DNA of 64,000 bases, taken from Euryodendron excelsum (lineage: Eukaryota; Streptophyta; Magnoliopsida; Ericales; Pentaphylacaceae). A model generated the notes under the pieces. That model had not been told where the DNA came from. It ran no database searches and worked only from the letters and a program-made list of their open reading frames with translations. Made by a program: the position numbers and the translations under genes. Positions 31,465-44,670 of this stretch are shown one piece after another (position 1 is the stretch's first letter; every line of letters starts with the position of its first letter). Location of the stretch: assembly GCA_033060915.1 (NCBI GenBank), contig CM065377.1, forward strand, positions 33,421,183 through 33,485,182. The letters are read 5' to 3'.

Positions 31465-34400
31465 CAAATCCAACCCAATCTGTCAACCGCTTTGCAAGCC
31501 CACTAGGCCCAATAGAGGCAAAATGGCCAGAATGCCCCTTATGCATTAATCAATCCAATCCAGCCTGACATATCTTCCATAAGACGATAAGTCTATTCAA
31601 ATTCAAAGTCAAATCTATTTGTCCCATCATTCGAGAAAGTTGATCCCTCATTGGCAGTAGGACCATTCAATCCAGTATGGCACAATCACCGAGAAAGTTT
31701 ATTCCCCGGATCGGTAAAGCCCCTTTCACACTCATTTCCAAAAAGTACCCAAGTCTCCAAGATGAAAGAGCAATTCACTTTTGGGCCTGCTAGCCTGCCA
31801 ATGTAAAATATTTGCTAATTTGGCACGTTCTTTGAGAAAGCCAAAACTCCTCAAGAACGGAAGACCGTCCAAGTCCAGCACATTCTTTGAGAAAGTACAA
31901 ACCCCTCAAGAACGAAAGACCATCCCAGTCTAGCACGACCTTCGAGAAAGTTTATCCTTCAAGGCTGTATGACCCTTTCAAACCTGTCCATCGAGAAAGT
32001 ACCAATTCCACATATAGAAGTCAAAACCAGATCTAGACAGGTCAACACCAACGCCTGCTAGCCCATCCCAGTAAAAAATGATTATTTTGCCCCTAGCGGG
32101 CCTAACAAATTCTTTGATAAAGTACCAAATCCTCAGAACGGTAAGACCACCTTCCAAAGCCATCCCTAGATGGTCCAGCATGTCCAATGCCATCCAGTCA
32201 ACCTCGGTCATTTCTCGGAGGTTCTTAGGTCAAAATGACCATTTTGCCCCTAGGCATCTAAATGCCCTAAGAAACCATACTGGCTTTGGGTATCAAATCG
32301 GCAACACCCCAGTCAACTCTGGTTATCCCAGTCAACCCCAATCAATCTTAGTCAACTCTAGAACTCTCGAGATGCGGTGACTATGATCCGGTCATTCTCT
32401 TCAACCATACCGACTCTAGGAATCAAATCGACAACTTTCAGGTCATTGTCTAGAGTGTCCCATCCCGTTTCTGGCTGGGTCTCGCTGTCCGGTGTTTCCC
32501 TTTTCAAACTAGAACTTCCCTGCTCCACTCCGAGTGAAGCATGACCAATTTTTAGCGTTGAGCCACTTCTAGGGGCGCACACCAACTGTCAAAGGCAGTT
32601 ACAAATCAACCAGCCTTCTAATCAGCCCTTTTTTTTCAACCCCCCATCCATGAACCTACACCACAATTAGTGGCGCTTGCTTTAGCTTTGGCCGTGCACC
32701 ACAAATAATGGCGCATAACCCTTAGAATCAGTTACGAATCGATCAACCCCATATCTAGCCTTTTTTCAAGCCCTCATTAAGTCTTCCATGCGCCACTCTT
32801 AGTGATGCACGACCAACTTTAAGCCATGCGCCACTAAGAGTGGCGCACAACTCTCATACTTTTACACTATAAATACAGACATCCTCCCTCTCTGTTTTAG
32901 GTAAAAAATTCTATCCAGAAACTCTCCTACTTGAGCCCTAGCCCGAAGCTTCAAAGCCTTAGCCTCCGAGCTCCACCTAAGGTTCGCCTCGCTGCCCAGA
33001 AGCTCCCGAAGTCTTCTTAAATCAAAGGCCCAAGCCACCATCAAAGAAAGAAGAAACGAGACAAGGTAAATCCTCCATTTATTTTTCGTAATCCCCAACT
33101 CTCTCTTCTCCCACTGAATCCATTTAGGTTCTTCTCTTTTTTAAATCCCCTATCTCTAAACCCCTCTTTCTTGCTTGCTTGGAACAAGAGGATGTTAAGT
33201 CCATGTCGAGAGTGAGCAAGAGGAGATTACTGATCAGGACTCTCTTCTTAGCTTTCACTTGCTTCACAACATGGCCTTAGGGCCCTCTTGCAAAGTGGTG
33301 ATACCCAACCTTGTATGTTTCATACCGTTATGATCGTTGTATATTTGCATTCATATCATTTCTCTACCCCATAAAATCATTTTCAAAGTAGCTTTCTCAA
33401 AACCACAATTCTAGGTGGATCCTAACCCTTTTATGTTTAGGGTTCTCCTAGAAAAGTGTGACATTTTTAAATGGCTCCCATTAGCCTACATTTTCTGCTT
33501 CACAAAAACACAGTCTTGGAATGATCCTAGTTTTTTTTTATTAGGGTTGTTTCGAGAAATGTGTGACATTCAAAATGACCCAAAAAAGTCTACATTTTAA
33601 GCTTCGTGTCTTTGTTGTTTTTCAAGCCACAAGCCTAAAGCGATTCTTACCTTTCAATGGAAGGAATAGCTTTAGGAAAAGTACGATATTCATTTGGATG
33701 TCTAAAATCCAAGTTTGGGTTTCGGGCCCTAAAACATTTTTCAAAAGACTCGGTTTACGAACCATTTACAATATTCGCATTTGTTAAACCTTAGAAGTCC
33801 AATCATACAAAAATTATATTTTTGCCCACTCGAAAACTTTCCTTTTTCAAGTCAAAATCAGACCTTTTTCAAATCCTCAAAAATCTCAATTTCCCAATCA
33901 ATTCAAACTTCCCTTTTTCCAAACTTTCCTTTTTAAATCAATCAAATCAAAACCTTCTATTTCAAGTCGCTCAAATCACTCCTTTTTCAAAGCTTTCAAA
34001 TTTAAAACCTAAATCAACTCCTTTCATTTTGGAAACAATCCAAACTTGTCTTTTTCAAAATTAAATCTTTTCAAATCAAGTCAATATTTTCAAACCAAAT
34101 CTAATATTCCTTAAAACAAAATATTTTCAAATTAAATCTTCCTAAAAAGGAAACATTTCAAAAATCAAATCAAATCTTCCTAAAAAGAAACATTTACAAA
34201 TCCAATCTTCTTGAAAAGGAAACATTTCAAAAATCAAATCAAATCTTACTAAAAAGGAAACATTTTAAAATCAAATCAAATTTTCCTGAAAAGGAAATCT
34301 TTTCAAATCAAATCTTTCTGAAAGGAAAACCTTTTCAAATCAAGTTTTCCTGAAAAGGAAACATTTCAAAATCAAATCAAATCTTCCTGAAAAGGAATTA

Positions 34401-35192
34401 TTTTCAAAGTCCAACTTTCCTAAAAATGAAACACTTTCAAACTCAGATTTTCTTAAAAAGGAAACTTTCTAGAAATAGAAACTCATTTTAAAATTCCAAC
34501 TCTATTAGACTCTTGTTTGAACTACGACTAACCTGATCCTCTTTAAGGAGGTACATAGACAACCCTTCATGGGGTGTGGTCACAACGCTTTTCAAATTTT
34601 CAATTCTACAACTCTTTCCAAATTTCCAATTCTATAACCATTTTCCAAACTCAATTCCATCTTTCAAACTCTTTTTCAAACTTTGTTTTCAAATGTTTTC
34701 TAAGTATATAGCATTAAACATAGGTAATCAGTGAGTCGTATTTAGGTGAGTAAAAGGTGATTAGACATATAAGTACCGCAAGGGCGGGGTAGGGTGATAG
34801 TCTTAGGACATCTTCCCTACACGTAACCAACCCTCGGACTTAAGAATTTATATTTCAAAGACCAAAATCAGAGTCTATTTTCAAAAGGGCTTTCCAACAA
34901 TTTTAGGATTGTCAAACAATCCTACCTTCTAAAACCCTCTCACGAAGACGTTTTTAAATAACCTTTTCCAAAACCTAAGTTTAACCCTCGAGTTTTACTT
35001 GGTATAGATGACTTAGCATATCTTTAAATATATTAAGTGGCAACTCCAAAGACCTTTTCAAAAAGTTCTAATCAATTCCATTTTAAAAATTCAAACCCTG
35101 TCATATTCGTCCTTCTAGGAGGATGAGTTCTAACGGAGCACCGTACCATTTCCCCAGAGCCAAGAGGGCCTAGTGTCTTAAAACGGGGCGGA
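31465..35192 (+). mobile_element. Tat-1 3' LTR (F), main part
   Basis: Resumes at CAAATCCAACCCAATCTGTC and parallels LTR C throughout. TATA is at 32868-32875. Palindromes include a perfect 21-bp copy at 32827-32847 (arms TGCGCCACT, centre AAG). The 54-bp U3 repeat is at about 31818-31950, and the TTCCTGAAAAGGAA array at about 34130-34470. The end is decayed to GGGGCGGA at 35192. Confidence 0.8.
32868..32875 (+). promoter_or_regulatory. TATA box of LTR F
   Basis: TATAAATA in the context ACACTATAAATACAGAC, identical in layout to LTR C. Confidence 0.65.
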
Positions 35193-36540
35193 ACCTTTAG
35201 GCATGCCCTTAGGTTCTAAAACACTTTATCCTATGTATTTTTGACGTTTTGTATCCATTTTTGAAGTCCGTTTGGTCATATTCTAATCCTAAAGTGTCAA
35301 TGTTATATATGTGCAAATTAATAAATAAAAGACTAAGTACGACTTGGTAGTTGTCAAAATTTGAATCGATTGTGTCTAGTGAGTTGGAAATTAAAAGAAG
35401 ATGTCTTGGTTGATGTTTAGATCACTGGTGTAGTTTTGGTATTTCATTGTACATGCGACAAAATTGAAGCTCACTACTCGTTATTCATGAAGTGCTAAGT
35501 TTATTGTCCTATCTCGTATGACTATTAGGCATAATTGTTATTATCTATGTTTACCATGCATTGGATTATTTGACATGTATATTCATGATATATTGCAATG
35601 TTACATGTTTTAGGTCCGCATCTATGTTTATTATTGTGACATGGTGATATTAAAGAGATAGTAACAAATATGGGAAAGTAAAACAAGTAGGGATTGTTCC
35701 TCCCTCAGTTGAAAAGCCTAGAATTTAGTCTTGGTCAAGCATGTTTAGCGTCCTTAGAGGCATGTTGGTCTACTCGTACCACAGGTAAAAGTTTTGAAAA
35801 CGAGATTGGTGGATAGCACCATGGATTAGAGCTCTAAAAGCCATAGGTTGTTCCCACAAATATTATGATAAACATGAAATATTTGAGCATTTGGTTATGG
35901 GATCATAATACATAAATGTTCATTGCATGGCACAAAGAGCCACATGTTGGTTATTTTGGTTTCACATGCATATTGTTATATATGACTTATATTATGCACT
36001 TGAGTATACTATACACTGGATATCTATCTCTGAGCACTAGGCACTGAGATGTTCTTGACCACTGGACATAGGCTCACAGCTACTAGATGTTGTAGGTACC
36101 TCACGAGGTCGAGGTCCTGGAGGCAATTCTCATCCAAAGTTGAGTTAATCACTGGTTTGATTATAAAGATTGCTTTATTTATCTATCTGTTAGTTTTGAC
36201 AAACAATGTAGACTCGAATTTTAGTCGTAGATATTTTCTCTTTGGTTGTACTCTGGATTTGGAGATTTATTATTTTGGGTTCCTTAGATTGGTCTGCTTA
36301 TGCTTGGCATTGATCTCTTATGGAAAGAGATAGTTTTACTTATATTGTTGAGCTAGATACATAGCATAGAGATGCATGTTATGGATGTGTTAAGCAAGTT
36401 TATGTTTATTTTCAAGTTCCAAATTTTGGGGTGTGACTGAGGAAGTTAAGTCGATGTGGTACTAACCTAAAGAATGTCACAAGAGACATTCTTAGATAAC
36501 TTACTTTATTAATCTTGGCAAAATTATCAAAAAATATGCT
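35193..36540. other. Unassigned island, possibly part of another LTR
   Basis: This is the only sizeable stretch outside the Athila, Tat and smaller insertions. It has moderate AT content and no tandem repeats. The ending AAATTTTGGGGTGTGAC near 36423-36438 resembles 3' ends of some chromovirus (Tekay/Del-like) LTRs, and the phrase GGTACCTCACGAGGTCGAGG near 36095 fits such an LTR. A matching 5' start and a target duplication are not seen. Open stretches (for example 36049-36333) show no family motif. A decayed unique sequence is equally possible. Confidence 0.35.
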
Positions 36541-39500
36541 TGTAAGCACCCCATTTTTGCCCGCTTGGCAATTTTTGGCCCGACCGGCCTCACATTCAAA
36601 CCGACACAGACATATTTAAGCCCAAACCTTCTTTCTAAACTCAATCTAGTTGATCAACCGCTTCGCGGGCCAGCCAAGCCTAATAGAGGCAGACTGACCA
36701 AAATAACTTTGGGGCATTACTTGATCAAATTCTAGTTGGCACGTCTTCTTAAAGATGGTAAGTCCATATTTTAACCTCAAATCCAATTCCAATTCCAGTC
36801 TAGACCAGTCAAACTCACTCTAGCACGACTTTCGAGAAAGTTAATCCATCAAATGATAAGTCCATCCAGCACAACAAGTTTGTCGCGAAAGTACAAACCC
36901 TTTGAAACGATGAGTCCCATCACCCTCATCGATCGGGATGAAACCCAAGTCCCCAAGATGGTAGAGCGGTTCACTTCTGGCACCTACTAGCTCACCAACG
37001 TAGAATATCCACTATTTAGCACGTCTTTCAAGAAAGTTAATCCCTCAAGCAATAAATTCATCTAGCAGCTTCCTGAGATTAGGCAGTCTCCTGAATGAAC
37101 GCACACCATCAGAGTGATGAAAATACTCATAAACATTACAACCGTCAAAGTGATGGAAACACTGGTAAGTAGGTTAACATCGGGAATGCCAACAAACCCC
37201 CTATGTCAAGAGATCAAACACGCCTCTTAGCTATAACACGTTTACTGATGGATGGGATACGTTTGCAAACTAACTCATCACACACCATCAGAGTGATGAA
37301 AACACTCAAAACTTGTGTCAACACCAATGCTTACCAGCCCATTCCGATGAAAAGTAACCAAATTGCCCCTTGGGCCCCACCGGCAAGCTTCTCGAGAAAG
37401 TACCCAAGACCTCAGAATAGTAAGTCCACCCTTCCAAGATTGTCTCAAGGATAATCTAGCACATTCTAGTGCCTTCCAGTCACTTCCGAATCGATTCCAA
37501 GAGCATCCGGTCAAAATGACTATTTTGTCCCTAGGCATCCAATTACCTTCGAGAACCACACCAACTTGGGGTTCCACATTGGTTACCTTCCAATGATTCT
37601 TGTAATAGTATTTCCAACCGTCTAGTACCATTTTGGACCATTTCAAGTCAATTTCGGTAAACTCGATGCGAAATGATTGTTTTGCCCCTAGTGGGCCAGT
37701 CACCTTTTCCAACCACATCGACTCTAGATATCAAACCGGAAATCCCTCAGAACATTTTTAATAGTGTTTCCAACCTTCAAGTCTTCTCACGGATCATTTT
37801 GGGTCGACTCTAGTGTTTACTTAGTTCAAATGACTATTTTGCCCCTAGTGAGCCGGTCACACTTTTCAGCTATTCCAACTCTAGTTGTCATGCGTCTTAG
37901 CTCCAGGACACTCTTTTAAAGGTTTTTCATCCATTCTCAGCCTAGTTTGGTTACTCGGGACCCTATGGATCATTCTTGGACTTTCTGGAGTCACTCTTAG
38001 TGAAGTCAAGCAAAAAATTACATGGTAGTCATTAGGGTAAGTGCCCAAATTTCTGCCTTGCATCAAAAGGGTCAAAAAACTATTTCTTGCTGCCCCAAAA
38101 ATTTCCCTAGTGGGCAGGTGCCACTACAAAAGGTGCCAAGGTGATTTTCAGTGGCCTATAAATACAAGCCACCCTCTGCATATTCTGAGTCCGCAAAATC
38201 ACTCCAGAAACTCTATCTCTCTAAAAACAGAGCTCGAATTCCCTTAAAATCCTAATTCTCTCAAGCCTGCTCAAACCCTAGCCTCCATACAATCCATACA
38301 CTCTAATCCTTGCCCCTAAACATCCATTGAAGGTCAAGTCCAGCCCTTGAAAGCTCTTGAAGATTAACTCAAAGTCCAAGCAAAGTTCATCATCAAAGCA
38401 AAAAGAAGACAATGTAGGTTTCTAGTTAAATTATGCAATCCCCCTCTCTCTCTTCTCCCTCCTAACCCACTTGGGTTGTCTTTTAATTTAATTCCCATTT
38501 TTACCTCCTCTTCTTGCATGCTTGAAACAAGGGATCTCCCAATTCATGCCTAGGAAGGCCTTAGAGGAAATCACTGTGTCGGGGATTCTCTTTGAGTTTC
38601 ACCTAACACGGTGTGGGTCCAGCCCACTTGGTTATGTAATGAAACCCAACCTTGTATGTTCGTGTCCCTATTGCATTGTTGTTATCATAATCATGCATTT
38701 AAGGTGTTTTCAAACTTAGATCAAAAGTTGCCTTCAAATTGTTTTTCAAGAAATCACAACTCTAAGATGATTCTAGCCATTCCATGGTTAGGGCTATTTT
38801 AGAAAAGTGTTACATTCAAAGAGGCCATCAAAATCCATATTAGGGGTTTAAATCCTAGTTGTTTTCAAAATCACAATCCTAGAATGGTTTTAGTCTTCTC
38901 ATGGTTAGAATTGTTTTAGAAAAATGAGATATTCAAGAGACTTTCAAAAGTCTATATTCATACCTTTCTAAAAATGTTTTGCAAATCAACTTTCTAAAAA
39001 TTCTTCTCAAAGATTTACTTTCCAAAAACTCTTTGCTTTGAAATCTAAGTCAAAACCCTAGAGTCCATATATAGGAAACCCTAGGCTTCTCACATAAAAT
39101 CATGATTTTTTATTTGCATCAAATCGTACGTTTTCAAAACTATTTTCTACATAAAATCATAGATTTTCAAAACCCTTTTTCTACATGAAATCGTAAATTT
39201 CCTTATTCCAATGTCACATAAAATGATAGATTTCCAAAATTAAAACTTTCTAATTTCAACTCAAATCAAATTTTTTTTTAAATAGGAACCAAATCAAATC
39301 ATCTATTTTTGGAAGAAACATTCAATCTTCAATTTTAGGAAATAGAGATCAAATCTTTTCTAATTTCAAACTTTCAAATCTTTCCTAATGTCAATCATTC
39401 CTAATTTCAAAAATTTCCTTTTTCTCAAAACCTTTCAAAATCAAACTCTTCGTAAAATGTAAACTTTCCAAAATCACATCTTTCTAAAATCAAATCTTTC

Positions 39501-40510
39501 CAAAATCACATCCTTCTAAAATCAAGTCTTTCCTAAACTGAAAACTTTCCTAAAATAGAACTTTCCTAATTTTGAACATTCCTAATTCGAAACTTTCCTA
39601 ATTTCAAACATTACTAATTCAAAACCTTTTTAAAATCAAGATTTTCCAAAATTAAACTTTTCAAGTGCATTTTAAACCCTAGGTTACATGGACCCTAGGA
39701 AGCAAAAACCTAAGTTCAACCCCTAATCCTAAATTAGAAAACTTCAAATCTTTTAAGTTACTCTTAAGTCTTTTCAAATCAAACAAGACCCCAAAGTGTC
39801 TATTTTCAATCGGACCCCGAGTCCGAACTATGACTGACCCGATTCCCAACAAAGGGATACGTAGGCAACCCTTATGAGTGCGGTCACAACTTTTTTCAAA
39901 ATTTCAATTCTTATGTTTTTCAAAATCTCTCTTCAAATTCTTTTCATGTGCTTGTATATCGTGCATCATATCATCCCTAAAGTGATAACATAAACGTTCT
40001 TTCTAAAATTATTTTCAAAGTGGATATAAATGGACATTGGATAGCCGAAGATTCTAAATGAGTGAACCTAGGGTGAAAGGATATATAGGTACTGCAAGGG
40101 GGGATAGGGTCATAACCTAGTGCATCTTCCCTATGCATAACCAACCTCCAAACCTAGAATCACTATTTTCAAAGACCAAAATAGAGTTATTTTAAAAAGG
40201 GCTTAAATCTTTCCAAAGATAAGCAAACAACCTATTTTCTCTACCAAACAAATCCTCTCTTGAGGAAGTTTCGCAAAACCTTTTCAAAGACCCTAAGTTT
40301 AATCTTCGGATTACATTTAGTTTTAAGTGATCTAACTCACCTAAACAAAGTTAGTTGGCGACTCCAAATATTTTTTCAAAAGCCCTTATTCAAGTAAATT
40401 TCAATTCAAACTTAGTCATATTCATCCTTTTAGGAGGATGAGTTCTAATTAGAGAGTACCATGTGTTTCCCACATATCATCTCAATGGTGCAAAAAATTG
40501 GGGCGCGACA
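36541..40510 (+). mobile_element. Tat-2 5' LTR (G), 3970 bp
   Basis: Starts TGTAAGCACCCC after ATGCT (its expected target duplication, whose partner lies outside the window) and ends GGGCGCGACA. U3 holds copies of CCATCAGAGTGATG...ACACTC at about 37086, 37137 and 37279. TATA is at 38157-38164, and a CTCAAACCCTAGCC box about 115 bp downstream. The U5 blocks are in the standard order, ending with TTGGCGACTCC at 40355-40365. Confidence 0.87.
38157..38164 (+). promoter_or_regulatory. TATA box of LTR G
   Basis: TATAAATA, preceded by a diverged palindrome (GGTGCCACTACAAAAGGTGCC, near 38118). Confidence 0.7.
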
Positions 40511-40512
40511 GC

Positions 40513-40530
40513 TGGCAACTCTGCTGGGGA
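40513..40530 (+). other. Tat-2 primer binding site (Arg-tRNA type)
   Basis: TGGCAACTCTGCTGGGGA lies 3 bp after the LTR end. Ogre-type elements use a site complementary to tRNA-Arg, usually TGGCGACTCTGCTGGGGA. One G-to-A change is present. Confidence 0.82.
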
Positions 40531-42001
40531 TGCTTAAAGGGTTAGGTCATTATCATATCTTGTCACCCTTCACTCATCTAGAATCTGCGATTAATTAGTC
40601 CAACTCTATCCACTTCAGATTTTTCAAAATCAAACCTTTCAAAGTGGTTTAAAAAACTTGCCAACACTTGTGTTCAATTCATATTCAATCATTCTATCTT
40701 GCAATAAGTTTGTCATCAAGGTACTGACATTTTGCATTTTATTTTGTAGGTGGACCATGTTTACATTTATTTTATTGTCTATATAAATTGCCTTGAATGA
40801 CAAGATGGAATACACAAGATGGATGAGAGTTATTAGGTCCTTTCCTCTGCTATTCAAAATTTCACACACACTATACGTGCACTCACCTAGTTACTACCCT
40901 TTTAATTAGAAAGGGGAATCGTATATTGGTTGTGGGCGGATGTTGTACCGATAATGGCACCATCTCGGGGAGTGGGCCTAGGTTTGAAGATTCGAGAATT
41001 GAGCCTTCTTAGGAAGCATTAGTAAACCCTCAACCTCATGCTTATGTAGAAACCCGTGCATAGCCAAACCTCCACTAGATTTAATACATGCACGTCAATT
41101 TTAAAATCATGAAGAAAGAGCGGCCACTTTACTTCCCTTTATTCTTCTATATTCCAGTTATTATAATACTTGTATAAATGTTCATGCATGCATATTTACT
41201 TTACTATTGCACTCTCTCTGCTTACACTCTTGCATACATGTACATGCATTCAAATCTCCATTTTAAGACAAGAGTTTCAAAGTAACTCAAGTCACTGCAT
41301 TCTCATGCATATGTTCAACCCGTAGAGAGTGATACCATGCTCACTCTCCCTTATGCAAAACCTACCAAAATCCTAAGGGTTCCCACATAACCCTAAGGAA
41401 TCATGGCATACATTTCAAGTCATTCCATAAAAAGGGGCTTCAATCCCTTTATGCTCATAAAGATAGGGATGTCAAGAAGACAAAGGGACAACTCACAAAG
41501 CAAGATCAGTTCAGTGACCTCTCAACATCAACAAAAGGTGAATTCGAAAACTCAAGAGTAGTTTAGGGCTTCAATTGTAAAGTAGATAGGTAAAAGTCCC
41601 AAGGAAAATGTTCCCCTTTCCCCCTATTAAAATGTACTTTAATTTTCCTGTATTTTAACTCAAGGTTCAATGTACCCTTTTGTTTTTTGCGAATGAATGT
41701 ATGAATGAATGGATGTTCTGAATCGATGGTAAGGTATCTGCATACAGAACCAGACCCCCTATCTTTAAAAAGTGAGCCGAATGCATCATGTTTAGTCTCC
41801 CTCTCAAGTAGGGGCATCCCTAAGGGATGCATCACATAAACCTTTCTAAATATAAAACACTAACTTGTTACTTGTGTCCTTATTTTCCTTTCTCCTTCTT
41901 TTTCTTTCATAGAGACTACACCATAAAGAGAGATCATTGCTCCTAAGAAAGATTCACAATCACCTAGAGACCCGATCATTACCCGATAAAAAGCTTTGCT
42001 A
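40531..42001 (+). other. Tat-2 leader
   Basis: About 1.47 kb, collinear with the Tat-1 leader: TTTTGTAGGTGGACC (near 40743), GGGAGTGGGCCTAGGTTTGA (near 40968) and GCATAGCCAAACCTCC (near 41058). It ends with a long pyrimidine tract and CATAG (AG 41911-41912), about 90 bp before the gag ATG. No credible frame lies inside it. Confidence 0.7.
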
Positions 42002-42689
42002 ATGGCAGCCAATCCTAACGAATCCTCCTCAGTCTCTCGAGATGAGATCAATGAGATGAGAACCAAGATCGACAAAATGTTTAAGCTCATCCAAGCCATG
42101 GCTATGAAATATACTGCTTTAGCTTCATCATCATCCATAGTTTTTCCCAAGGATTCTGAACCTGCCAACCTAAGGATTGTGCTCCAATTTGACACTACGA
42201 GAAAAAACAAAGAGGACTCCAAGGGGGCTAATATTAAAGAAGAAGAGACCATACTGCTCTCACCTATTGCAAAAAGAATCTTCCCAGACCCTCTTAGCCT
42301 AACGATCTAAGGTTTGGAAGACTCACTATGGAGCCTCCATGGCCATGACCCTTGTGGGCTCACTTCCTACAATGAGCTCTACTTTATCTCGGATCATCCA
42401 AGGCTGACCAAGTTCAAAATGCCTGATTTTCAAAAGTACAATGGCACTGACAACCCCATAGCCCACCTTCGCTTTTATGCTAGGGCATTGAGTGGCCATG
42501 GGAACGATCCAAAGCTTCTTATGCAACTCTTCCAACACAGTTTAACTAGGTCCGCTTTGTAATGGTTTACTCGACTTGATCTAAGGAAGGTCACAACCTA
42601 GATTGAACTGGTTAATACAATGAAAGCCTAATACCGCCAAAACATATATCTAACTTATGACCATTTGTCCTTGATGACAATGAGCAAAG
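42002..42689 (+). pseudogene. gag: Tat-2 gag, N-terminal part
   Basis: Capsid precursor of a Tat/Ogre element. ATG 42002 opens MAANPNESSSVSRDEI. A coiled, Met/Lys-rich N-terminus (INEMRTKIDKMFKLI) precedes the gag core, with FKMPDFQKYNGTDNPIAHL near 42413-42469 and LLMQLFQHSLTRSAL near 42518-42559, then WFTRLDLRKV. In-frame stops at 42308, 42560, 42599 and 42629 each fit a single transition in a Gln or Trp codon. No frameshift appears before the insertion at 42690, which falls right after MTMSK. Confidence 0.82.
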
Positions 42690-44665
42690 TGTTGGCCCAG
42701 AAGGCAACCCAAGAGGGGGGTGAATTGGGTTTTTAGAAGATTAATAAACAATTAATATTAATTAAAATTAATCTAAACAATGTAACAATGATTAATCTAT
42801 ATACAATGCAATGTAATCAGAAGAAGAACAAAAAACAAAGCAATAGAAAGAACACAAAGAGTTAACGAGGTTCAACAACAATCCGTGGTCTACATCCTCA
42901 CCCCAAGATCCCCTTGAAGTCTTCCTCCACTATATAATCTCCAATTACAAATTGGTACTGATTGACCAAATGCTCAGCCCACTATACACAAGAACTTCTA
43001 CCCAAGTTCTTCAGCCACCAAGTGGTTTTGTCCAAGCTCCACTCAAACTTACAAGAGTTTTTCTTTCTCAAGAGAACTCTCAAGCTCTCCCTTACAAGTG
43101 TATAAAATATACAAGTAACTTACAAACTCTCTAACAAGAGTGGATTTAAGCAATCAAAGCTCACACAGTGAAGACAAGGAGAATGTTCAGGAATTTCAAT
43201 TGATCAGTTAGTGGATTCTTGTTTCTTGTCTCTCTTCTTGTTATAAATGCAGTTGGAAGCTTGTATATAAACCCCTTTATTGATTTCATCTGTTGGAAGT
43301 TGTTGGGGTTCATTTAATGCACGTCCAGTCCGTTGTAACGTTAGAAAAACTAGTCGTTACATCCCAAGGGTCGACTCCAAGCTTTAAAGAGTCGACTCTT
43401 CTGGTTTTGCATTTACCAAATGTTGTCCACTATCTCCATGAGTCTAGTCTTCATATTAATGAGTCGGCTCATTGATCATTCTATCTTCACATCATTTTGC
43501 TTATGTCAGATGAGTCGGCTCCTCATCTACATGAGTCGGCTCCTCATCTACATGAGTCTACTCTTTGCAAAGAAAACTTGCTTCAGTTTTTATGAGTCGA
43601 TTCTTTATATTCAAGAGTCGGCTCTTTGCTCATTTGGTCTTCAGGTTTTCTGCTTCTGCTTCATGAGTCAGCTCCTCATCTCCATGAGTCAGCTCATTGA
43701 TCATTTGGTCTTTAAGTTTTTTTGCGTCTGTCTCTATGAGGCGACTCTTCATTTTCATGAGTTGGCTCATTGCCCAAAACTCTGCTTTCTGACTTACAAT
43801 GATCCAGTTCATCTCAGCAATAGTGTAAGATCATCAAGGAGTCTTCTGTTTGGGGAATGATGATCAATCAAACTCTTTAACTCATCAAGGTTATCTTCTT
43901 ATTCAATTTGGATTGGATTAATCATTTGATGTTAAATTCTTCTTGACTTTCAAATTATCAGGGCTTCATTCAATCAACTTTGATCTCTTCTTCTTTGTTT
44001 GCAAGGCTTCCTTTTTTCAATGCCAAGCTTTCTCTATTATGTAGAGCTTGAAAACACTTCTTTGAAATCACTTCAATGAGACTTTTGTAAGCTTGATGAA
44101 CTCTCTTTATACATATTGCCTTCATTGATTCTATATATCTCATAAGAATTCTTCACTTGGATTCCATGTAGAAATTAGCCAATCAATATGAATCTCCTTC
44201 TCAAGCAACTTTCAATCATTTAATCTGGAATTAACCTTTGCATATTTGAAGAAGTCTCCTTTTTAAGCATTTTCAATTTCTTCAACAATCAATTTATCTT
44301 TAACTGATCTTCACACACTCTGATGAAGTCTTTAATCTTTATTGTGTGCAAGTCAATCTTCATTGAGTCTATGCATACTTGATAAAAGCTTTATTTGAGC
44401 ACCTTCAATCTCTTCGAATACAAATCATGTGTTTGAAGTAGAAATAGGTGTTAATACTCTGTTTGGTTCATTGCATAGCTCTTAGAATTCATTGCTTGAT
44501 CTTGAGCTTCTTGTGCATTCACTTTGACAAATATTAGACTTAAAACTGAACTTTAAGTCCAAATTATAAACTTTATTAATCTGCACACGAAGTAAATGCA
44601 TTAGTAAAATAACACAAGGTTTGGTTATCATCAAAATCAACATGAGGATCAACCTTAAGTCAACA
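42690..44665. mobile_element. Solo LTR inserted in Tat-2 gag (1976 bp, TGTTGG...GTCAACA)
   Basis: It starts TGTTGGCCCAGAAGG and ends TTAAGTCAACA, giving TGTTG/CAACA ends. The exact 5-bp duplication CAAAG is at 42685-42689 and 44666-44670. There is no primer site, gag or pol inside, so a solo LTR is the simplest reading; an intact short non-autonomous element is the alternative. The TGTTG start and the GAGGGGGGTGAATTGGG phrase favour Ty1/copia, but the superfamily is not proven. A minisatellite-like tract occupies its middle. Confidence 0.8.
43425..43765. repeat. GAGTCGGCTC minisatellite-like tract inside the solo LTR
   Basis: The motif ATGAGTCGGCTC, with variants GAGTCGACTC and GAGTCAGCTC, recurs about a dozen times. 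Two neighbouring units with CTCATCTAC are almost perfect at about 43508-43552. The core contains the inverted repeat GAGTCGACTC. Confidence 0.7.
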
Positions 44666-44670
44666 CAAAG

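Larger units (their letters stand above)
13900..35192 (+). mobile_element. Tat-1: Tat/Ogre-type Ty3/gypsy element with nested insertions
   Basis: 5' LTR 13900-17772, primer site 17776-17793, internal region to 24780, and 3' LTR 24781-24879 plus 31465-35192. The flanks ACCCT and ACCTT (4 of 5 bases) may be its target duplication. The interior contains a hAT MITE and a short gag-pro trace. The 3' LTR is split by the D/E LTR pair. The LTRs differ at many sites and by indels, so this is an old insertion. No RT or integrase motif was found, so it is decayed or was non-autonomous. Confidence 0.75.

Noticed and set aside
37278..37718. 146-residue open frame on the minus strand, with short resemblances (GVDL..F..FHHSDGG) to open stretches in LTR F and LTR I
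   Set aside because: It lies antisense in U3, and the resemblance is that of the shared U3 DNA repeats. Frame, ends and length are not kept in the other LTRs, and there is no domain motif.
41860..42252. 130-residue minus-strand frame
   Set aside because: It is the shadow of the Tat-2 gag frame, which has gag motifs and conserved homologues; the minus frame has none.
43420..43860. 146-residue open frame in the solo LTR
   Set aside because: It is a translation of the GAGTCGGCTC minisatellite, with repeated MSRL-like strings.
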